A program made the position numbers and the translations under genes. DNA of 64,000 bases, from NCBI GenBank assembly GCA_963767635.1, contig CAVYEM010000001.1, positions 992,001 to 1,056,000 on the forward strand. Reading direction: 5' to 3'. Under the pieces are notes generated by a model. It did no database searches. It was given only the letters and a program-made list of their open reading frames with translations, and was not told the DNA's origin. Source of the DNA: CAVYEM01 sp963767635. GTDB lineage: Bacteria; Vulcanimicrobiota; Vulcanimicrobiia; Vulcanimicrobiales; Vulcanimicrobiaceae. Below, one piece after another: positions 58,621-64,000 of this stretch; within the stretch, counting starts at the first letter, position 1, and every line of letters starts with the position of its first letter.

Positions 58621-58640
58621 CGTAGGCTATAGGTCCTACG
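58621..58640. promoter_or_regulatory. Palindrome CGTAGG-N8-CCTACG upstream of the RsbW-like gene
   Basis: A perfect 6-8-6 palindrome whose right arm ends 23 bp before the chosen start of the RsbW-like gene. Core TAGG-N8-CCTA is shared with the site at 23689. Confidence 0.5.
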
Positions 58641-58663
58641 TGGATGAGTGGAGAGAATCGGCG

Positions 58664-59089
58664 ATGATGTGGGCGTTTCAAGCCGACGATGCTCGGCTTG
58701 CCGACGGCGTTCGAGCGGCGTTCGCGACGTATCTGCGCGCTCGTGCGGGGGACGTGCCTGAGCTGCTCAATGCCGAGATCGCGTTTGGCGAACTGGTGGC
58801 CAACGTCGTGCAGCACGCGCACGGGCCGATCGCCGTGCGGGTCGACTGGTCCGGCACCAATCCGGTGTTGCACATCTTCGACCGTGGTCCGGGTTTTCAC
58901 GAGACCCCACACCTGCCGACCGATGCGCTCAGCGAGCACGGCCGCGGCCTGTTTCTGGTCCAGACCCTTACGGAAGGGCTGACGGTTCGCCGGCGCGCCC
59001 GCGGCGGGAGCCACGTGTCGGTGGTGCTGCCTCTCAAGCGCCCCAGTGACGCGCATGCCGGCGTGCAGTTCGCCGGGCTGGCCGGATAG
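58664..59089 (+). CDS. RsbW-like anti-sigma-factor / serine kinase (HATPase)
   Basis: About 141 residues from ATG 58664, with GGAGAG upstream. A GTG at 58640 would start inside the palindrome. GHKL ATPase motifs are intact: N-box EIAFGELVANVVQHA, G1 HIFDRGPGF, and G2 EHGRGLFLVQTL. Such proteins bind sigma or anti-anti-sigma factors in partner switching. The phosphatase that would oppose it is the next gene, but no STAS-domain antagonist or sigma factor is encoded nearby. Confidence 0.88.
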   Translation: MMWAFQADDARLADGVRAAFATYLRARAGDVPELLNAEIAFGELVANVVQHAHGPIAVRVDWSGTNPVLHIFDRGPGFHETPHLPTDALSEHGRGLFLVQTLTEGLTVRRRARGGSHVSVVLPLKRPSDAHAGVQFAGLAG

Positions 59090-59108
59090 AACGTTCCAGC
59101 CTAACCTC

Positions 59109-60545
59109 ATGATTCGCGCATGGCTGCTCGGAATCGCGGCCTTCGTTGTTTTTGCGATTTCCATGATTTGGCTGGGCCAAGAAGTGCAGTCCACGCTGAG
59201 TTTTCAGCGCGCGCTGCGGACGGCCGAATCCGCCAGGGTATCGGTGCTCACGCTCCAGCTTGACGAAGAAACCGGCATTCGCGGCTATGCATCGACGCGT
59301 TCCGTGCCGTTTTTGGAACCATACGTGAACGGACGCGCGCAGTTCCCGATTGCGATGCGCACCTTGCTGGCCGACCTCTCGCGCGTTGCCGGCCGGGACG
59401 CCGGACTTGCCGATGCGATGCGGAACGCGCGCAGCTTCCAGGCGCTGCACGACCGCTGGCAGCGCGAAGTCGCAATGCCGTTGCTTGCAGGCAATGCGAA
59501 CGGCCTCGCGTTGCAAATGCGAGGTAAAGAATTGGTCGATCGGATGCGCACGCACGATGCCGTCGTTCATCGCGAGTTGCAGCGCGCTTCCGACACGGCG
59601 GACGACCATCTGCGACGTGACCTTTTGCGATTGATCGTCCCGAGCGCCGTTGCGGAAGCGGCGATTTTGGCACTCACGCTGCTCTCGGGCATGTCCGAAC
59701 AGCGCGCCCTTCGGATTCGGTCGGCGGCGCTTTCGGCGCAGGCGCTATACGAGGGAGAGAAGCGCCTCTCCGAAACACTGCAGCGCGCGCTGCTGCAGCA
59801 CGCTCTGCCGTCGGTTCCAAATATCGGATTCGAGGCCAGCTATTCTCCGGCGGAGCCGCAGTCCAAAGTCGGCGGCGACTGGTACGATGCGCTGATGGTC
59901 GATCCGGATCACGTGTTCTTCAGCATCGGGGACGTAACGGGGCACGGGGCGGCGGCCGCCGTGACCATGAGCCGCGTGCGCCAAGCGCTGATCGCCGGAG
60001 CGGTTCGAGACCAAGATCCGAGTTTGGTGCTCGACTGGGCAAATCGCACGATGCTGCTGCAGCGTGAGCCCATCGTGACGGCGATCTGCGGGTTCGTCAA
60101 CGTTCGCACGAACGAAATCTGCTACGCAACCGCGGGCCATCCTCCGCCGGTTCTTGCTCGCCCCGGGACTGCAGCGAGGTTTTTGCCGTACGAAGGGCTG
60201 CCGCTGGGCGTCCAGGACGGCGCGCATTATCGCACGCTGGAGGCGTCAGGTTCGCCGGGTGCGCTGTTTGTGCTCTACACCGACGGACTGACCGAATATA
60301 AGCGCGACATCGCCCAAGGCGAACGGCGGCTGTTGCGTGCGGTGGAGCAAGCGGTTACGGCAAAGACGAACGATCGCGCGCTCATGATCCGCAAGACCGT
60401 ATTCGGTCACGACACTCCGGTCGACGACGTGGCCATTTTAGTCGTGCGCTTTGCGTCACCCGAACCCCTCAAAACGCGCCGTTCCAGCGTCGACGACCGG
60501 CTAATGGAGGGCTCGGCGCGTGAATCGAGGCGGGGAATGCGGTAA
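59109..60545 (+). CDS. Membrane CHASE3-type sensor with SpoIIE/PP2C phosphatase domain
   Basis: About 478 residues from ATG 59109. It has a first transmembrane helix (AWLLGIAAFVVFAISMIWLG), then an extracytoplasmic CHASE3-like helical domain containing LDEETGIRGYASTR, a second transmembrane helix near residue 190, and a PP2C/SpoIIE domain. The phosphatase shows SKVGGDWYDAL, FFSIGDVTGHGAAAAVTMS, YATAGHPPPVLA, LYTDGLTEYKR and TPVDDVAILVVRF, with the metal-binding Asp residues in place. It would dephosphorylate an antagonist protein in response to an outside signal, opposing the RsbW-like kinase. Confidence 0.92.
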   Translation: MIRAWLLGIAAFVVFAISMIWLGQEVQSTLSFQRALRTAESARVSVLTLQLDEETGIRGYASTRSVPFLEPYVNGRAQFPIAMRTLLADLSRVAGRDAGLADAMRNARSFQALHDRWQREVAMPLLAGNANGLALQMRGKELVDRMRTHDAVVHRELQRASDTADDHLRRDLLRLIVPSAVAEAAILALTLLSGMSEQRALRIRSAALSAQALYEGEKRLSETLQRALLQHALPSVPNIGFEASYSPAEPQSKVGGDWYDALMVDPDHVFFSIGDVTGHGAAAAVTMSRVRQALIAGAVRDQDPSLVLDWANRTMLLQREPIVTAICGFVNVRTNEICYATAGHPPPVLARPGTAARFLPYEGLPLGVQDGAHYRTLEASGSPGALFVLYTDGLTEYKRDIAQGERRLLRAVEQAVTAKTNDRALMIRKTVFGHDTPVDDVAILVVRFASPEPLKTRRSSVDDRLMEGSARESRRGMR

Positions 60546-60578
60546 GGCTTCGTGCGAATGCGAAGGGAGAACTACACA

Positions 60579-60998
60579 ATGGCCAACCGTGCCTCGGACA
60601 TCATGACCAAAGACGTGACCGTCATTCGAGAAGAAGAAACCGTCCGGGAAGCCGCGCAGCGCCTGGCGAACGACGACATCGGCGTCCTGCCGATCTGCGA
60701 TGAGAACCGGCAAATCAAAGGCGTGCTGACGGATCGCGACATCGTCGTGCACGTGATTGCCAAGGGAAAGGACGTCAACAACACGCGCGCGCGTGAATTA
60801 GAGCAGGGCGAAATCGTAACGCTGCGGCCCGACGATTCTATCGAGCATGCGTGCGATTTGATGGCGCAGCACCGCGTGCGACGGCTGCCGGTCGTCGAAG
60901 GGGGAAAGATTCTGGGCATGGTCAGTCAAGCCGACGTTGCCAAGAGCGTGTCGCCCGAGCAAGCCGGCCGAATGCTCACCACGATTTCGAAAGGCTAA
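60579..60998 (+). CDS. Tandem CBS-domain protein
   Basis: A 139-residue protein from ATG 60579 (GGGAG upstream), made of two CBS motifs: ASDIMTKDVTVIREEETVREAAQRLANDDIGVLPICDENRQIKGVLTDRDIV, then ELEQGEIVTLRPDDSIEHACDLMAQHRVRRLPVVEGGKILGMVSQADV. Stand-alone CBS pairs bind adenosyl ligands such as AMP or ATP. It follows the phosphatase and may be part of the same stress module. Confidence 0.92.
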   Translation: MANRASDIMTKDVTVIREEETVREAAQRLANDDIGVLPICDENRQIKGVLTDRDIVVHVIAKGKDVNNTRARELEQGEIVTLRPDDSIEHACDLMAQHRVRRLPVVEGGKILGMVSQADVAKSVSPEQAGRMLTTISKG

Positions 60999-61093
60999 GA
61001 CTGGCGGTTTGATTCGTAGGCGCCGCCGAAGAAGAAGAGCGACATGATGAGCATGAAGCCGATGCAGACGGCAAAAACGAGCGGTAGAGTCAT
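60995..61093 (-). CDS. Very small membrane protein (32 aa)
   Basis: A 32-residue frame between the CBS and DUF1275 genes: MTLPLVFAVCIGFMLIMSLF, then a short FFGGAYESNRQS tail. One transmembrane helix with a polar C-terminus is typical of bacterial small membrane proteins. Its stop overlaps the CBS stop on the opposite strand. It may be co-transcribed with the DUF1275 gene 23 bp upstream on the same strand. No homology can be claimed. Confidence 0.4.
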   Translation of the reverse strand: MTLPLVFAVCIGFMLIMSLFFFGGAYESNRQS

Positions 61094-61116
61094 TTCAACG
61101 CTCTGAATACGCAGCC

Positions 61117-61858
61117 TCAGGCGGCGGACCCTTGCGCCGCCTCACCCACCGGGTCCTGCGTGAGTGGATCGAGCGTGTCGTAGCCGATGAGCGCGAGCAA
61201 CACGCCGATCGGGAGCAGCATGCAGACCGGTCCGCGATGCAGCTCCCAGGAGCACGCCCGCGATGCCGCCCACCGCGAACGCCAGCCAGATGCCGCCGTA
61301 AAAGAGGAAGTCGGAAAAGTTCGCCGCCGCTTTGCCGTCGCGCGTGAGCAGCGATCGAATAGCGTCGATCGCGCCTTGCGCGGTGTTCGTGAGCATGCCG
61401 GTAACGAACGTGGTGCGCACGCGGTGCTTTCCGACTCGGCGCAGCATCGCATTTTGAATGCCCATGGCGCCCGCCGGAAATAGAACCATCCATTGGTGTG
61501 CGGGCCGAGCGAGGAAAAAGAACGCGAGCAACAGCGCCGCCTCACATCCTGCGACGATCGAAAACATGCGCGTGGTCTTGAGGTGCACCATGATGTCGGT
61601 CAGCGTAAAACCGATCGCTATGCCGCCGAAGAACACGACGATCGGTTCGAAGTGGCGCCACCATTCACGCCAGCGGCCGGACGCTACGTAGATCGTCATC
61701 GCGACGGTATTGCCGCTCATGTGCGAAGTGAACACATGATTGAGCACCAGATATCCGATGCCGTCGACGGCTCCCGCAACAAACGCGAGCGCCAGCGCGA
61801 TCCAGGCATAGTGTCGAGAGAGCTGCCGTTCGCTATGCTGCGGTGATTGTTGCGGCAC
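61117..61858 (-). CDS. DUF1275 (YoaK-like) membrane protein, one frameshift
   Basis: Start GTG 61858 (PQQSPQHSERQLSRHYAWIALALAFVAGAVDGIGYLVLNHVFTSHMSGNTVAM), which carries the DUF1275 signature. GAMGIQNAMLRRVGKHRVRTTFVTGMLTNTAQGAIDAI is the second signature. An indel at about 61240 breaks the last helix. The other frame gives a normal end, LHRGPVCMLLPIGVLLALIGYDTLDP, stopping at 61117. It has six to seven transmembrane helices. Function of the family is unknown. Confidence 0.82.
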
Positions 61859-61895
61859 GCGGTTATGGTACCCGCGCGCCGGGAACGAATCTCTT

Positions 61896-64000
61896 ATGCG
61901 AACACTTCGCTTGCCCAGCGACGTCGAGCGTATCGAAGCAGAACTGCGCGAAGCCACGTCCGGAGAGGTGCGATTCACCGACGGCGACCGCGCAATGTAC
62001 GCGTTCGATGCGTCGGTCTACCGCCAAGTTCCCATCGGCGTGGTCATCCCTCGCAATGCCGACGACGTCGAGCGAGCGGTCGAAGTCTGCCGCACCCACA
62101 ACGTCCCCGTGCTCGGGCGGGGCTGCGGCACGTCGCTGGCCGGACAGTGCTGCAACGCCGCGGTCGTGATCGACATGTCCAAGTACATGCACAACATATT
62201 GGAAGTCGATCCGGACGGCATGGCCGCCCGCGTGCAGCCGGGCGTCATCTGCGATTCACTGCGCAGCGCGACCTTGCCGCACGGCATCGTGTTCGCGCCC
62301 GATCCGGCCACGCACGATCACTGCACGATCGGCGGCATGATCGGCAACAATTCGTGCGGCACGCATGCGCTGCAAGGCGGCCGCACGGCCGACAACGTGT
62401 TCGAGCTGGATATTCTCACGTACGACGGGCTGCGCATGACCGTGGGCGCCACGCCGCCCGCACAGCTCGAGCACATTATCGCGGGCGGAGGGCGGCGCGC
62501 AGAGATCTACGCGCAGCTCAAAGCGTTCGCGGACAAATACGCGCCGCTCATCCGCAAGCGCTTCCCCGACATTCCGCGCTTGGTTTCGGGCTACAGCGTC
62601 GACATGCTGCTGCCGGAGAACGGCTTCAACGTCGCGCGTTGTCTGGTCGGCAGCGAAGGTACGTGCGCGCTCACGCTGGCGGCGAAGCTGCGGTTGGTTC
62701 CGCAGCCGTCCAAAAAAGCGCTGATCGTTTTGGGCTTCGCGGACTTGGGGAGCTGGGCGACATCGTGCCGCTGCTGCTCGAACACTATCCGATTGCGATC
62801 GAGTTTTTTTCCAGCCACGTCATCGCCAATCTGGATCGTAAGCATCTGAACTTCGGCGGACGGTACATGCTGCCGGAAGGCAAAGAGTTCGTCGTCGTAC
62901 AGTTCGGCGCAGGGAGCAAGGATGAAGCCGACGCGATGGCCGAGCGCTTGCGCTCGCGCCTTGCGTCGATGCCGGGCGGCCCGAAATTCAAATTGATCGA
63001 AGATCCCGGCGAAGCGGAGGCGGTGTGGGAGATTCGCCGTCACAGCGCGAGCACGGCGCGCATGCCGATCGGCATGGGCGGCGAAGGCGGCTGGCCCAAC
63101 TGGGAAGACGCGGCGCTCGCGCCGGAAAAACTCGGCGACTATCTGCGCGATTTCGAGCAGCTGCTCAAAAAATTCGAGTTCGACGGCACGTTCTACGGCC
63201 ACTGGGGCCAGGCGTGCATTCATTGCCGCATCGATTTCAAACTCCGGACGGCCGACAACATCAAGAAGTTCCGCGCATTCATGGAGGAGGCGGCGGATCT
63301 GGTTGTTTCGTACGGCGGCATCCCCTCGGGTGAACACGGCGACGGTCAGGGGCGCGCGGAATTGCTGCCCAAAGCGTACGGCGAAGAGATGATCACGGCG
63401 TTCCGCGAGTTCAAAGCGATCTGGGATCCGCGCAACAAGATGAATCCCGGGAAACTCGTGGACCCGTATCCGCTGGACAGCAATCTGCGCGAAGGCACGG
63501 ATTACACGCCGCTCAATTTCGAGTCGCACTTTCAGTTTCCCGAAGACAACTTCAGCTTCATGGAAGCATCGAACCGGTGCTTCGGGATCGGCAAGTGCCG
63601 GCATCTGGAAGGCGGGACGATGTGTCCCAGCTTCATGGTAACGCGCGAGGAAAAAAACTCCACGCGCGGACGCGCGCGGCTGCTGCAGGAGATGATGGAC
63701 AAAGGCGGCCCGACGAAAAACAGCTGGAAGAACGAGGCGGTCAAGGACGCACTGGACTTGTGCCTGGCGTGCAAAGGCTGCAAGGGCGATTGTCCCGTGC
63801 AGGTCGACATGGCCACGTACAAAGCCGAGTTTCTCTCGCACTATTACGAAGGTAGAGTGCGGCCGCCGGCCGCGTACGCGATGGGGCTCATCCCCGTGTG
63901 GGCACCGATGGCCGCGCAAGTGCCGGACGTCGTCAATGCGCTGCTTTCAACGCCACTGCTCTCCGATATGCTCAAAGCGTTCGGCGGGATTGCGCCCGAG
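61896..64000 (+). CDS. FAD-linked oxidase with C-terminal 4Fe-4S domain (GlcD/GlpC-like), one frameshift, 3' truncated
   Basis: From ATG 61896 to the window edge. The FAD-binding PCMH domain has VVIPRNADDVERAVEVC, GRGCGTSLAGQCCN, GVICDSLRSATLPHGIVFAPDPATHDHCTIGGMIGNNSCG and VSGYSVDMLL. One missing G in the run at 62747-62750 breaks the frame, and restoring it gives DLGELGDIVPLLLEHYP. The FAD-oxidase C-terminal domain follows (ARMPIGMGGEGGWPNW, FDGTFYGHWGQACIHCRIDF, GIPSGEHGDGQGRAELLPK). A ferredoxin-like CLACKGCKGDCPVQVD cluster comes next. This long form oxidises a 2-hydroxyacid (glycolate or D-lactate type) and passes electrons to the membrane pool. Confidence 0.92.

Noticed and set aside
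62591..63919. Long minus-strand frame opposite the FAD oxidase
   Set aside because: Antisense shadow. The plus-strand frame has clear FAD and 4Fe-4S motifs.

Overview
The window is a 64-kb piece of a high-GC, probably diderm bacterial chromosome. The evidence is a complete exopolysaccharide set (Wzz, Wzx, Wzy-like, Ugd), several lipobox proteins with Pro/Thr-rich linkers, MarC, a DUF1275 protein, tricorn and M13 peptidases, and SpoIIE/RsbW-type switching. The gene mix resembles Candidatus Eremiobacterota (WPS-2), but no rRNA is present, so this placement is a guess. About twenty genes are broken by single-base indels, including rpoB, which cannot be dead. I therefore read most breaks as uncorrected consensus errors and annotate across them.

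Layout. 0-16.8 kb holds housekeeping and accessory genes: a multicopper-oxidase/ZIP fusion, a glutathionyl-hydroquinone-reductase-like protein, an IS110-type element sitting inside a dispersed palindromic repeat array, MarC, a cyclase/ATPase/TPR regulator, a tricorn-like protease, a nitronate-monooxygenase-like enzyme and an M13 peptidase. 16.8-21.6 kb holds rpoB alone, with neither rplL nor rpoC beside it. It has a clear promoter, an attenuator-like hairpin and an acidic C-terminal tail, and is followed by a second repeat array. 21.6-26.2 kb holds a LamG lipoprotein, VanZ and small LuxR regulators.

26.2-43.3 kb is an exopolysaccharide locus: two divergent operons with initiating sugar transferase, glycosyltransferases, Wzz, Wzx, a Wzy-like polymerase, a degenerate CpsD-like protein and UDP-sugar dehydrogenase. 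A HigBA toxin-antitoxin pair lies inside its boundaries. 43.4-50.4 kb has two methyltransferases around three tandem paralogous secreted proteins with a glycoside-hydrolase-like fold. 50.6-56.6 kb is a compact biosynthetic operon: a Leu-coded adenylation-PCP protein, a P450 and two tandem GNAT-like proteins, with a convergent PPTase. 56.7-64 kb holds more regulators (LuxR, BTAD, RsbW-like, CHASE3-SpoIIE, CBS), DUF1275, and an FAD/4Fe-4S oxidase running off the end.

Two threads join the accessory half. First, an 18-bp palindrome, ATCCC-N8-GGGAT, occurs four times exactly and once with one mismatch, always in a non-coding gap beside the exopolysaccharide, secreted-hydrolase or leucine-PCP genes. 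This suggests one regulon. Second, a roughly 85-residue sensor-like domain recurs six times, three times fused to a LuxR HTH and three times alone. These regulators are candidates for reading the palindrome, although this is inference.
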